This document shows, piece after piece, positions 50,801 through 62,290 of a DNA stretch of 64,000 nt. The stretch is taken from assembly GCA_030141605.1 (NCBI GenBank), contig JAQGDQ010000066.1:1-64000 (forward strand), read 5' to 3'. How positions within the stretch are numbered: position 1 is the stretch's first letter; every line of letters starts with the position of its first letter. Made by a program: the position numbers and the translations under genes. The stretch comes from Tubiluchus corallicola (taxonomy: Eukaryota > Priapulida > Priapulimorpha > Priapulimorphida > Tubiluchidae). The notes under the pieces are model-generated. The model was not told where the DNA came from, ran no database searches, and was given only the letters and a program-made list of their open reading frames with translations.

Positions 50801-53800
50801 AAAACAGTAGCGCAATTTTACTGAGGCATTTCGGTTGCCGTAATTGCAATATTCAGTCAGCTTAACCTATAAACAACTGAACTTTCTTGATAATTGTGAA
50901 TAGGTTTCAACTGCTGGAGAATTGGAACATGCTGAAAATATAGAAATTTGTCTTTCTACATGTAAACAGCATAACTTCCATAGAAATAATTTGTATTTGT
51001 ACTTTGAAAATTATATATACTCTATATGAAATAACACTCCTTACACTTGTCAGTATATGGAGAAAAACAATGGAATATATTCTATAATTTTTCACTTAGA
51101 CCAAGAAAACAAGAGCAACAACAGTATCATAACAAAACAGATCACTTTATAGGGTACTTCACACCCAAGTAAGAAAAAAACCTTGAACTTCATTCCTTTG
51201 AACCACACGCATGACTTTTTCTCCCCTCAGGGTCACATGGGCTTTTTGGACAGTTTGCCACTGGGTAATCAGCTAAATAAGATTTGTAAAGTTCAAAAAA
51301 CATACTGTCCATGTTATGAGGAGATCGCCTATTTTCGCATCACTGCTGTGGACATCTGTTGGTGAAACATCTGGTTTTGCTTTTAAAGTAGTAAATGGAG
51401 ACGAAGGTCTAGAGGGGACACTTATTCCATGTCGGTTTCCAGCACTTAAGCGAATTTCGTAAGTAACCCATGGTGAAAGACCTTCCACTGTAGTCGACAA
51501 TCTCTCAGCATCTACAAAACTGCAATATTTCAATCCTCTGTCACAAATCAGTTGAATTCTTTTTAACACATTAACATGATCAGCCAAATAAATCAAATAA
51601 GAAACGTACAAGTTCAGAATCAAAACACAAAAAAGAAAATACATTTTGATGTCTCGTGAATGCTGCTTACTTTCTATAACCAAAAACAACAAATGATTGA
51701 TTTATGCCGTCACGTGGTTACTTCACAGATGAGGAAAATTAGGGGTCTGACTATTTCTGCGAACGTATTGATTTTGCAGTGAAAATGTGTTAACAGAATT
51801 CATACCTTCTTGTACATGAATGGACGAGGAATGCAGTTATAAAGTTTATATTTCTGTAAGTGGCATCGTCTTCAAATTATTTGCAAAAACACTTATAGTA
51901 ATTATAAGTTTTTATAGCGTTTTTATAGTAAAACTGGCAAATTTTCAGTGAAGGCAATGTGGTCAAACAAGTTTCAAATTCGAGCCATTTTCAGATCTAT
52001 TTATAGATAACTACTCCAGCAATAAAGAATTTGCAAGGTTTCTGGTTTGAACGAATTTGAGCCATTACGGCAAACAATGGCTAACGAGTCATTTGACACA
52101 GTTATTTTGAAAAACGAGGTATTAGCATACTGCTACCACTATGCAGTTTCAATGTAGTTTCAATGTATCATGTTACCGTTCTACTTACCGCCCGAAATTA
52201 GTAAAACCAAACTAGAATTGCGAGAAAAGTGCAAGCCACATTTGAAATTACCTGCGATGCCTAACAGGCAAACATCCGCTAATAGATCTGCAAATGAAGC
52301 CAGGCCTTTCTGGTCTACTCGGGGGTCTAAAATTCATAGACGAGAATGACTGCCTTTGTGATTCATTTCTGTTCGTCATAAAGAATTTAAATCACATTCC
52401 GAAGTACATACCAGAGGAGATGAACCTGAACAGAGTAGTGAAACTAATGAAATGAAACTTGAACATGAATTATCTCGATAAAGAGGACTATGTATAAAAA
52501 ACGATGCTACAGTCTCGTGAGAATTCGAAAGCAGAACCTCTTGCTTGTATGGCAAGTTGTTCTATCATTTGAGCTACTGACCCCAACCTAGCGACCTGGT
52601 CTAATTTCTTATCCTAATAAGAAACAATTAATCAGGACCACATATGCACCACTAGTGATATGTCACTATATTTTTAATGCACTTAACATGAGGCTATATA
52701 ATTGAAGACGGAGGTAACAAAAAACTGTAGACCAACCAAGATACGAACCCAGAACTGCCTGCTTACACGGCAGGACAAACACACATACAAATGCATACAT
52801 GCAAACACATGCTCAATACTCGATAACAAATTCAATTTAGATGAGCACTTGTTCATTACAACTAAAAGAAGTAAATGTTAAATTTAAAACAACAAGAGAC
52901 AAAAAGACAAAACAAATAAATTTGAGAATCGGTTTTCCTAATAATTTTTACTAAGCAATGAAAGCAAAATAAACCTAAATACTTCCACCACGTTTTCACT
53001 TGGTACCAATCAGAAGAAAAACTATCACGAGCTTCTATCACATGATGTGTTATCCTCGTATGTTGCCTCATTCCTTGCGCCCAATGAACAGTGCAGCTAT
53101 GCGTGTTAATATTTGAGATGGTGACCCCACTAGGAACTCCGGGAGGGCCTAAAATAGCAAGAGGAAAACCTAGCAATTAATTCACTAGCAGGAAGCAACA
53201 TGTTTTTAACAGGCTGACACAAAAAAACAAAACTTTTTTATTTTGATAAAAAACATGTTTTGTAAAATTGGTAAAAAAGCAGCCATATAATACACAGACA
53301 TTCAGCAAATTGAGCTTAATAAAAACTTAGCTGCGCCGACAGCAAGTACACAGACAGCAATCTGATAAATCACACATCAAGCAGCATACAAGATGAAGTA
53401 CATAACGTGCCTTTAATGATCAAAATTTCAAGATCACGTTGTTACAAACAGTAAGGCGCAAATGCAGTAAATTTGCAATGTCATAAGTATAATTAGGGTG
53501 GAATAGCTACAAATATGCAAGGGGGCACATATGGCTATACTTTGGTGCAGTTCTATTAAAGCACTAATAATTTCAAGCACTGCATGATGACACTAACCAG
53601 ACTAAGTAGTTTTGTTATTTAATTTAATACCATCCGGCAACCTACAAAATGCCAATAACTGAAAATGTTGGTTACGTGTCCTCTATGAAATCTTGTGCCC
53701 TTCTCCCTTCTTATGTCACCACAGCAACGCCATTATTTAGTTTTATAATGATGTTATATTTATTATAATAAAGTAGGCGCCGCTTAATAGACTCAATTTG

Positions 53801-56800
53801 GGACCGAAGTGTTTTGACCCAATTAGCCGACTGAACCTATTAACCGATGGGTGTAGTATTACTGGTATAGAAGTATGAGTCACCAGCTAACTATGCACTA
53901 CAAAGGTTTTTAATGAATTTTAGAAACGAAGTAATGCTTAAATTCCTTCGTGCAGTTAAAAATTAAAAAAAATATTTTAAGATATTAATTTATATAAGTG
54001 AATTAGCAATAAATTAAAAAGCATACTTTTCTAAGTCTGTTTCTTTGCAAAAATTCCTTCAAAGTCGGCTGCTTCATTTTGTCGAGAAGAAGTTGGCTCA
54101 CAAAGTTCTCATAATAATAAAAACGTTGAAAATCTGTTGTTGTTTGATGCACAAAATTCTCATGAAATACTTGGTGTTTGGCGTGCTTAGACTGCTGGTG
54201 GTGCCCGTGTTTCCCCGCAAGTAGCTTCGTCTGTAGCTTTACCTAAGCTCCCGCTTGCTATTGTGACATAATAACTCTACTGTACCTGCGTCCCTGGCAT
54301 AACAGCAACATCTCACAAAAGCAAACCACCAAGCAAGTGATTCAATGTTTAGCTTCCAGGAATTCTTGGGTAACGAGGTTAATTACAGTGGACAGGCAAA
54401 TCAAAGGAAACCGTTTGGCTAGCATATAAGCGTACGATAAACGGTTCAGCTTACAAACAAAATGGTACTTAACACGATTGTTTCTACGTATATTATAGGC
54501 CAAAAACGAACTAAGATGACATAAAAGTCATAAAAGCGTATTAGTCACACGAATGTGTCTTATTGAAGCACGTGAAGCAAAAATATTGAGTCAAATATGA
54601 GGAGTTATTTGAGTCAATTACCGACAGTTTTTATGTACATTTGAATAGAAGCGGCCCGTACCTGGCGCTTTTGAGTCAATTAAGCGATTGAGTCTATTAA
54701 CCGCGAGTCTATTAAGTGGCGCCTAATGTAGTTTTGAATAGTGGACTGTTCTTGCAATTGAATAATACACGAATTCGAACACACAATGGGCAAATATTCA
54801 AGCTCACAATCACTGTAGCATTAAACATACCATCAATTTTTAGTACTGCATTAAGATGGACACTTTCAGCAACTGTCTGTATGACACAAGTATATAATCC
54901 AGCATGCCTAGAATTCACATTATAAATTTGTAGGTAGCCTGGACTAATATCCCATCGCTAAAAAACAAAATACATTTCATGTCATCTGAAAAACAATTAA
55001 ATATCACACTAAAAGGTGAAGCAACATTTTTGAAACAGTGTAAAACCAAAAATGTAGGCATCCCATATCATATTATTGTTCCATGATGTGCAGTTTTGGG
55101 ATGAGCAAAATGTTTGAGTGTGTCGATTAATGTTTAAAAGTTTGAGCGCCACCGATTGCTTGCAAAGTACGGATGATGAAAAGAGATCGTGCTATAGTGG
55201 CCACTCGCAGCAAACAGGCACAAGTACAGAAATAAAATGCATCAATCTGCACATATCGAAGTAAACAGAGACTTAAAGCTGTGAAAAACACTATTCTTGA
55301 TAAAATAAAAAAATGTCATGAAATTCTGTACACTCTATTAAGCCATTTTATTGGCTACGTAACTTGAACCGATAGGTACTGTAATTTCAACAGTGGTGTT
55401 TGAAAGAACTTTAGATAAGTTTGCGTAAAATTCGAAAAATAATCGTAGCATTTGTATCACACGCTTCATTGACTAAGCAAAAGTAAAAATTACTTCACCT
55501 CGACATCAGCATTAATAATAAGATTTTTGGTGAGCCAGTGACATTTTAGCGCACACTGGCATAGTAAGCCAGTGGTTATCAGACGGCATGAACATTTTAA
55601 ATTGTGAAGAATATTGTTTTCTAGTTACGTAATTCAAACTGGTAAAACATTACGTTACGTAATTTAACTTTGTATGGGAAGTTTTAAAGTCATATTTAAA
55701 ACATCCTGTTCTTCCCCTTTAAGAGACTAAGTTCTGACAGTTTTAATGAATTGGAGCATCTACTGAACATGTGCGTTACAAAAAGGAAAATAGTGGTGAT
55801 TTTGAACATTTTAAATAAAAATGATAGTAAATGTTATTACAGACTTAAAAAACTTCGAACCAAATGTACATGTGATTCTAGTCTTCTAAGAGAGTCCATA
55901 CAAACTAAATGATAAAAAGTAAACTACCAACGTGAACTTTTTCTGCACAAAAAAGTTGAATAGATAAGATAAAATTGAGATAACTCTGGGGAGTTCTCAG
56001 AAAACTTTTTACGTTACTTGTACTGGTACAAACTTTTTTAAATTATTTATAAAGATTTGTGAACTTGCCAGAAATGAAACAGGTCGATCACAATTTAGGT
56101 AGGTGGAATTTATTACAGTGGTATACATTTTATAAATGCTGAGTTCCTAGAATATCTCATGACCACAGTATCTCTAGGCACAAATCTCCATTGCCCAAAC
56201 ATCTAACACTCACAACCATCAGGAATTACATGTTAGTACGGGCAGATCTCTAGCGTCTCTTTTACTTTCATACCTATACTAGCCCACTTAGCAGCCTTTA
56301 CTTTACTTTGTACAGCAGTAAGTTCCTGTCATGGATTGTTGAATTTATGCCGAAAATATCAATCACTAATTTAAATTCCACCTCATGAAACAGAGCTGCA
56401 AAAATATCTCGACACCAAAAGTGAAGGTCTCCTCATTCGCTGGTTCAGTTAAAGAATATTTTCATTTTGCAAGATTTTCAAATAACACGAGTTTATACAT
56501 CTTTACAGCTTTGATAACATGCAAAATGCACATGTGCTCGACTTGTGCTAGAACAGTATTTCAGGTATATTGGTACGAAAAAACAAAAAAAAATATCTGT
56601 CCAAAAACGATTTAACCAACTGACTGATCAGTGATCCCTTCAACCAAGGTTCAGATTAAGCTTTAAGCTTGTTGCAATACAGAATGTGAGTTCAAAAAAA
56701 GTTTAGCATGTAGATCACACACATGCATTAAGCATGAGTCACATTTTTAAAAATTCAGAAGAAAGGGATGAGGTCCATTTGCAAAGATTTTAACATATTC

Positions 56801-59800
56801 TGATTCATAAAATCGTCTGTGGCAAGAGAATGCGAAATGACAGGAGTGAGAGGCCATAGAGGCAGTAGATAAACTTGAATGCATTTACAATGTCAGTTTC
56901 ATTGAACATTCTTAACTTCATTAGTCATAATAACAATAGTTGTAATGGTCTATATCTGCATTGTAGTGATATTTTGAATTTTAGTGATACATAAGAGTGT
57001 ATATAAATAATTAGTGATAATAGTGTATCACGTGATCTATAAATGATAAGTGATATGTAAGTGATAATGTGATATAAGTGAAAAGTGATATATAAATGAT
57101 ATAAAGTGTATAATAACTAATAATGACAATATCAAACAGAAAATGTTTTATTTTTGGACTTTTTTAGCAAAAATTAGTAGGTAGGTACTAATATGTTTCT
57201 AGTTTACCCTGTTGACAGTATTGTACTATAAAAGGGTGTGTACGGTGTATTTCACATTTTAGTGATATATATCAACACAAACTAATAAAACTTACAACTT
57301 CATAATGTGGTGTATTGACTATGTCAAGCATTTTCCCATTGAACAGCCAAGAGTACGATAACTCGACACCACGTTCTACTGAAGCACTACACTCGAATAA
57401 CTGATCTCGCAAAACGGGAACAGTTTTATTCCTCGGTGCTTTCCCAATCTTTATCCTAGCTGCAAAAAGTCATTTAGAAGTTAATAGATAAAATAGTTTT
57501 ACTAGCATTTAACTAAGACTTTTATCAACAGTTAAATTTAGAAGACGTGCTCTGAAAAACACATGTAATTAGCCATTTCAGCTATCAACTAATATAGCTA
57601 AGGTCGGTCTAAAATTAATTAACTAATTAAACAGTTCTAATTAATTAACAAATTGCTACAAATTTTTCGTTTTGAACCAAAGACCTCCTAACTAATCGTA
57701 CTAGCAAGTTTCAATTGGACAAACACTTTTGGAATTGGGTCTACTTAAAATTAATTCATTAAATAGCTTTAATTAATTAACGGATTGCGAAAATTTTTAC
57801 GCTTTGAACTCAGGACACTTCAGTTAATCATCACAAAAAATTCAACTCAATTGAATAAATAGTTTTGGAGTTAAAAGATGGAAAAAGTGCGAAATTCAGA
57901 GTGAGTGAATCTGTGAATTTTTCTTCTCCAAAGTCTCATTCCGCCTGTTGTAGTCATTGAGGTATTACCATTTATTAGAGCATTCCACTCACATTCCTAA
58001 AGCCAGGTTATAGGTTAAAGTTGTTGAACATCTTCAGTTATCTTAGTTATCCAAGTTGTTTTTTTGTTTACCAGGTGTTTTTTGCAATGTTTCAAAGCTT
58101 CATTTAAGGAGATTCTTACTGGTGCTTCACTTGGTAATCTGAGAAGGCACCCTAACCATCTTAATCTTTGGAGCTTGACTTCTTTCAAGGAACTTCTTTC
58201 AGTCTAGTGTATAAATCTTCATTTTTGATTATATACTGCCAGCTTATCGTTAAACCTTTCTTTAGAAGACTTCTATGAAATGCGTCAATCTGCTTTTCTT
58301 GAGTAATCATTAAACCCCATGTTTCACTATTGTACATAAACATACTATTAATTTTTGTATACTACTTAATGTGCATATTAAATAATTGAAGTCTAGTGTT
58401 AAGACTTTATTTCTTGCTAGTTCACACATTCTTACATTAATGAAAACCGTGCATTGCTTGCCGTTTTCTATTTTTAATACGTTCTTCGGTGTTTTAAAGA
58501 GTGTCCATATATTAACACTTTTTTCATGACTGATTACCATCTCTTGCAACACTATATTCTTTCTATTTTTGGCTGGTTTACTTGAATATTTTTTTTTCTA
58601 GTTTTTTTCAAAAAATCCCAAGTGTCAATGTAGAATTTCATATACCAATTCAGCCTATGTCATCACGTACTGTTGATCAATCAGGAATAAAGATTCCAAA
58701 GCAGGATAAGTGTTGTCCAGAAAATATTGCGGAAGATTATCACAGACAGTGATATCTTAATTATGATCGTCATTTGAAGGAGTGTGGATCTTAAGTGCAT
58801 TTTGCAGGTAAAGCATGAAATGATTTCAACTGGTTTCTGTCAAAAGGAATTGCTCTCTCTAACGTATGAAAAATCTTGTTCTTATCAAGTAACAAGATGG
58901 TGATTTGACAAGAACTGGGTGTGACTGCTTTTTCTGCTAATATTGCTGCTGACGTTGCTAGTTCAGTAGTGCTCTTGCCCTCCCTGTATGCAGCTTGACT
59001 TGGTGGAATGTTGCCATCTAATCTTTCTTGTATTCATCTGATCATGCAAATAGTCAGAATTTTCTTTAACAAACCCAGCAGTATAATTTGTCTTAGATTT
59101 TCTACAGGTCCTTTTTTTCCTTTTAGGTTTTGTAATACACTGTATATATACTAATACCGCCTGCTTAAAGCTGTGAACAAATGGATTTTTTTCTAAGGAC
59201 CTGAGCTACTGCTTGGAAACAGCCACTATATCATAGACTGTTCATATATTAATGAATAAAATACAAATGGTCAGTATTATGCTAATTTTACACTGCATTA
59301 ATTTAACTTTTTCAGATTTAGGTCAAGAAATCAAAAACGTCTACTTCGAAATAAACTAAGTCTGTAAAGCAATTTTGTGGACTTTTGTGAAATGGCTAGT
59401 CTCAAGAGAACACTTAGTTTCATAAAGAATTTTGTAATGATTTACAATGTAAAGATAACGAATGTGCCTTTTGAAACCAAGATTGGTCAAATGGTCAATA
59501 TTTGCCAGTTTTAATTTTGGTGTTAGGACTTTTCGGCCCTGTTGATAATGATCCAGATTTTACTTTTGATGTCAAGATTTTCTTCACATTTGCACAATTT
59601 TATGCAAAATGTACCAGAAGTTTATTTTAATTTTAACAGAGCACTTTATTAATAATTATTCACATGATTTACCATTACGGTATTAGACAATGTTGAATTT
59701 ATTCGCACATATTTTAAATGCAGCTTGGAATTTGAAAATAGTAATTATCTAGCCTTAGTTTTCACTTAGGCCAAAAATGTTGTAGTACTCATCTTAGCTT

Positions 59801-61118
59801 TGAAAGTCGTGACCTTTGTCTTGGTCTTAATTTCCCTTGTCTTCGACACATCTTCGATGTTTACATTATTTAAATTAATACGTGTAATTCAACTGTCATG
59901 TCAGTTTAGAATATGTTTGCAACAAACGAATATAAGACTCACAAAAAGATACAACAAATTTATGGAAACTGATTCCCGACTACTAATCAGTAAAAAAAGA
60001 ATTAATAATTAGAAAAATAAGAAAAAGTGTAGCTAACCTTATTACCTACGTCCTTTCTAAAGCAGAACTTTACGTCTGGTAATGCAGGGCATAAAAGGGC
60101 GCTCAAAAACACTCTTATTACTATATAGTTACCTCCCAACAGAATTTTACTCTGACTGTGTTTTTCCTTACAAATACTTAATATTACTGGTCCCCTCAAA
60201 CACTGTCATACCTTCAATAGTAGAACATTATAAGCATTTTTAAAAGAAATGAAAATTGGAGACACGGTGGGACAGCAAATATACAATGATGATCTGTATG
60301 ATGTGGCGAATAATCCTTAGAGTAAACAAATACAAGTAAGAAGATTGCATTGGATTGGGCAGGCACTAAGATTACCTCAAGAGTCTCCTCTTCCTATAGC
60401 ATTACGTAACACTCTTGAATCGACAAAAAAGCCGAGAGGAAGTCAGTTACTGATGTATATAGATATAATACAAAGATTTAGCAAATACAACTCTAGATTT
60501 GATGATGCATCAATAAGTAATTAAGCAAGCAATTTATTGTCATTATAGCATATAATATAATACATACAATGGAATTTATGTGGTTTTACGTACTGCAATA
60601 ACTTATGGAAACAACAAGGAGATTAACAAACATAATTCAAACAGTTGTACACTGTACAATGACACAGAGAATTAATATTGGAGATTTACTGATATTTACT
60701 GTTGATCAGCATTGATATACTAGTGTTTCTTACTTCAAGGAACAAAAAAAATGAAAAAACAGACAGAACAGTATACTCTGCCCTTGCAGGACTAGTACTT
60801 GTGATGTGGGTCAATGTGTGTAATTGTAAAAGCACCTACGCAGCAAAGTCACATAGGTCGTATGGCTAGCTGTTCCAAGCGGATTGGTTGCAAAACATAC
60901 GTAAGTCCCATGGTCTGATCCGGCAACAGACTCTACAACTAAAGTACCATTGTGCAATATTTTATGGGTGGCATCCTCAGTAACGTTAAATCCATTACGT
61001 GTCCAGTAAAATGAAGGATATGGATTAGCATCAGGCACACACGATATTGAGAACGAACTCCTTCCAACAACATGGATGCTTCCTGGAAGTAAGCCCTTCT
61101 CAAAAGTTGGAGCAAGGC
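44662..61118 (-). CDS. Cont: Contactin-like adhesion protein, 3' half (Ig5, Ig6, FN3 1-4)
   Basis: Eleven minus-strand exons join without a stop or phase conflict: 61118-60840, 57459-57296, 54957-54831, 53148-52975, 51511-51306, 50678-50554, 49803-49694, 48008-47887, 47646-47445, 46147-46035, 44844-44662 (1805 nt, 601 residues plus stop). Domain order is Ig5, Ig6 and four fibronectin type III domains, the C-terminal half of contactin. Entry is in phase 1, so upstream exons exist; none is visible between 61.1 and 64 kb. The last exon ends at a stop straight after the FN3-4 G strand, so no GPI signal or membrane segment is visible. Real contactins are GPI-anchored. Possibly another 3' exon exists, since a G|GTAAGC donor lies inside the last exon. 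Confidence 0.9.
46035..46147 (-). CDS. Cont: Contactin 3' half: FN3-4 first part
   Basis: APEQAPANVKVEVL, KVQVRWNGI: start of FN3-4 with the Ala-Pro linker and core Trp. Donor CTG|GTAAAA. Confidence 0.88.
46597..47064. mobile_element. MITE family 2, pogo/Tigger-like, 468 bp
   Basis: Terminal inverted repeats CAGTCAACCTCGGATATAGG plus GGAC at the left (46597-46620) and GTCCCTTATACCCGAGCTTG plus ACTG at the right (47041-47064): 21 of 24 positions pair. Each end is flanked by TA. The interior repeats CCTTATATNCGA-like words in both orientations. No transposase. It lies in the FN3-3/FN3-4 intron. Confidence 0.85.
47445..47646 (-). CDS. Cont: Contactin 3' half: FN3-3 second part
   Basis: VLYWSSFQEEIDATVVSF, VTVTGLQPDVEYYFRAMVY, AGNGKMSE: tyrosine corner LQPDVEYYF and end of FN3-3. 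Donor AAAG|GTACAA. Confidence 0.9.
47887..48008 (-). CDS. Cont: Contactin 3' half: FN3-3 first part
   Basis: PLVIPEDVSASPVNSTAMKV then EW: start of FN3-3 with its core Trp. Donor AGA|GTAAGT. Confidence 0.9.
49694..49803 (-). CDS. Cont: Contactin 3' half: FN3-2 end
   Basis: FYVLYEVKVQAFNDFGSGP is the FN3 Y-x-VxVxAxNxxGxGP block. Donor CATT|GTGAGT chosen because it gives the usual 13-residue spacing to the next conserved Pro; an earlier GT gives a much shorter linker. Confidence 0.82.
50554..50678 (-). CDS. Cont: Contactin 3' half: FN3-2 middle
   Basis: PLSKKEWNADKIGYRVFW, the C-strand region of FN3-2. Phase 0 entry after LLITWT, donor CATAG|GTTTGC in phase 2. A short duplicated motif (ATTCATTAAGGAAGTA) lies in the intron just upstream, at 50687-50733. 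Confidence 0.85.
51306..51511 (-). CDS. Cont: Contactin 3' half: end of FN3-1, start of FN3-2
   Basis: STTVEGLSPWVTYEIRLSAG (tyrosine corner of FN3-1), PSSPFTTLKAKPDVSPTDV, GDLLITWT (start of FN3-2). Donor ACA|GTATGT. Confidence 0.9.
52512..52581 (-). repeat. tRNA-Val(TAC)-like sequence, SINE head or tRNA pseudogene
   Basis: Minus strand reads TAGCTCAAATGATAGAAC (A-box/D-arm like), an anticodon hairpin CTTGC-CATACAA-GCAAG placing TAC as anticodon, and TTTCGAATTC (B-box like). The universal U33 is A and the T stem pairs poorly, so it is not a working tRNA. A second partial tRNA-like unit (GGGTTCGTATC, about 52730-52775) follows in the same orientation, as in tRNA-derived SINEs. Confidence 0.6.
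52975..53148 (-). CDS. Cont: Contactin 3' half: FN3-1 first part
   Basis: GPPGVPSGVTISNI, SCTVHWAQG, HHVIEARDSFSSDWYQVKT, the well-known start of contactin FN3-1. The donor is set by phase at TTAG|GTTTAT, a weak site; the 5' boundary is firm. Confidence 0.8.
53771..54728. mobile_element. MITE family 1, complete copy, 958 bp
   Basis: Left end AAGTAGGCGCCGCTTAATAG and right end CTATTAAGTGGCGCCTAATG are inverted repeats, flanked on both sides by TA. The 38.1-kb copy shows the intact end as CAGTAGGCGCCACTTAATAG. TA target and CAGT terminus suggest the Tc1/mariner-pogo group. No transposase. It lies in the Ig6/FN3-1 intron. Confidence 0.85.
54831..54957 (-). CDS. Cont: Contactin 3' half: Ig6 second part
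   Basis: GYLQIYNVNSRHAGLYTCVI, the F strand with the second Cys. It starts only about 100 bp from the inner end of a MITE (53771-54728). Donor GATG|GTATGT. Confidence 0.9.
54958..57295 (-). other. Contactin intron with GTGATATA-rich array
   Basis: Intron between the Ig6 exons. 56960-57115 is a degenerate array of GTGATA/TATAAGTGATA words. No exon-like sequence is seen elsewhere in it. Confidence 0.6.
57296..57459 (-). CDS. Cont: Contactin 3' half: Ig6 first part
   Basis: RIKIGKAPRNKTVPVL, QLFECSASV, LSYSWLFNGKML: first Cys and core Trp of Ig6. Donor GAAGTT|GTAAGT. Confidence 0.9.
57590..57880. repeat. Tandem duplication, period about 125 bp
   Basis: Two diverged units share TTAATTAACnnATTGCnAnAAnTTTT and TTTTGAACnnAGGACnnC at a spacing of about 125 bp. 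Located in the Ig5/Ig6 intron. Confidence 0.65.
57950..59250 (-). pseudogene. RTE-like LINE 3' fragment
   Basis: Minus strand around 58190-58020 reads KLQRLRWLGCLLRLPSEAPV then RISLNEALKHCK, the same post-RT block as at 40.4 kb. Sequence up to about 59.2 kb on the same strand is heavily decayed, with RT-like snatches. Ig5/Ig6 intron. Confidence 0.6.
60325..60520 (+). pseudogene. RTE-like LINE C-terminal fragment
   Basis: Plus strand reads VRRLHWIGQALRLPQESPLP, IALRNTLESTKKPRGS and continues open to a stop near 60522. It belongs to the same block (RLxWxGxxLRLPxE) as the fragments at 40.4 and 58.1 kb. Confidence 0.65.
60840..61118 (-). CDS. Cont: Contactin 3' half: Ig5 exon
   Basis: APTFEKGLLPGSIHVVG, FSISCVPDANPYPSFYW, GTLVVESVAGSDHGTYVC: complete Ig5, close to the contactin pattern (APSFxKxPLE...AxExG). 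2-nt entry, donor TGC|GTAGGT. Confidence 0.92.
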
Positions 61119-62290
61119 CTAAAATTTAAGCTGATCAAATATTAAAAGTACGTAAAAATTCAACTGTATACATTTAATGCAACGGTAATATGTACACATA
61201 AAAACACAAAGATACAAAAAACTTGAAAATTTCATAGCTGTTATCATATTTCCACTTATTTCTAGATGTGTCCAGACTTGATTCCCATTCGACCTGGATT
61301 CTCCTGGTTTGACAAAGAATTCATTTGTTAATCCGAGAAAAGTTTCTAGTTCACCTAGATGGCTCATGTTCACATCTTCTTAAAATTGAGCAGAAAAATA
61401 GTTCAACATGGTACAAAAATGGTAAACCGTTGCCTAGTTGTCATAAATCGATATCAAATATTGCTTTTAATTACAGCAAATTCATTTCTTCTTGGGATTG
61501 CGTTCCGAATCTTCCCTAGGAGCTTACAGTGCTCCCCTAGATCACCTAACAGCTTACTGACTGGTGCATCTTAGAATGATGGCTAGTTAGGAACCCTACC
61601 GGATGGGTAATATTTGTCATCTGACAAAATCTGCATTCTGTTGGTAATACCCTTAAGCCTTCATGTATGTAGTTCACACTGTATTTATAACTACTTAACC
61701 TTTACATAGGTTTCTGTACATTTTTAATGTGTAACAAATTACGATTATGATAGTACATTGACAGAATTATAGAGTAATTAATGCATTAAATATGTAGCTG
61801 GCAGGTTGCCAGACAGCGTGTGAGCAGTTAGAACCTGTGCATAGTTTAACCAATGGTTTTTCATCCAGGATTCCAAACATCTGTAAGTAATAGATTTGAA
61901 CTAAAACTGCAAAATGTCGCTGTAATTTTTTGTCTCCATTTACTGATTCGAGGACATTTCGTCCGTAGCGACTTAAACCCCGATTCTGACCACTTCTCAA
62001 ACAGCCCTCTTAGAAACAAACAATTGGTTGAATTTTGATAGCAAACTCGACAGACAGAAAATGCGAAAGAGGTGAACACAGCCTGGCTTTGTATAAGGAA
62101 CTTTTTGCTTGCAGTTGCCTTAGACCACTAAGCCATCGTATTCCCCGGTGATCTAGGCAGCCAGAAATTGCTCCCAACTTTAATGACAAGAAATGTGAAA
62201 AAGTTGGAATACACTTTGCATTTGAATCAGCAACTTTCAGTTTATAAATATTAGACCACTAGACACCTTAAAAAAGCCACATTTAATTGT
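61119..62290. other. Region upstream of the Ig5 exon with tRNA-like pieces
   Basis: No upstream contactin exon could be recognised. On the minus strand near 62100-62150 (GATGGCTTAGTGGTCTAAGG) and 62205-62272 (GTCTAGTGGTCTAA then GCTGATTCAAATGC) there are A-box/B-box-like words of tRNA-derived SINEs. Low confidence. Confidence 0.4.

Noticed and set aside
52512..52581. Functional tRNA-Val gene
   Set aside because: U33 is replaced by A and the acceptor and T stems pair poorly.
61119..61373. 84-codon minus-strand ORF next to the Ig5 exon as an upstream contactin exon
   Set aside because: It crosses the Ig5 acceptor and intron; no Cys/Trp Ig pattern.
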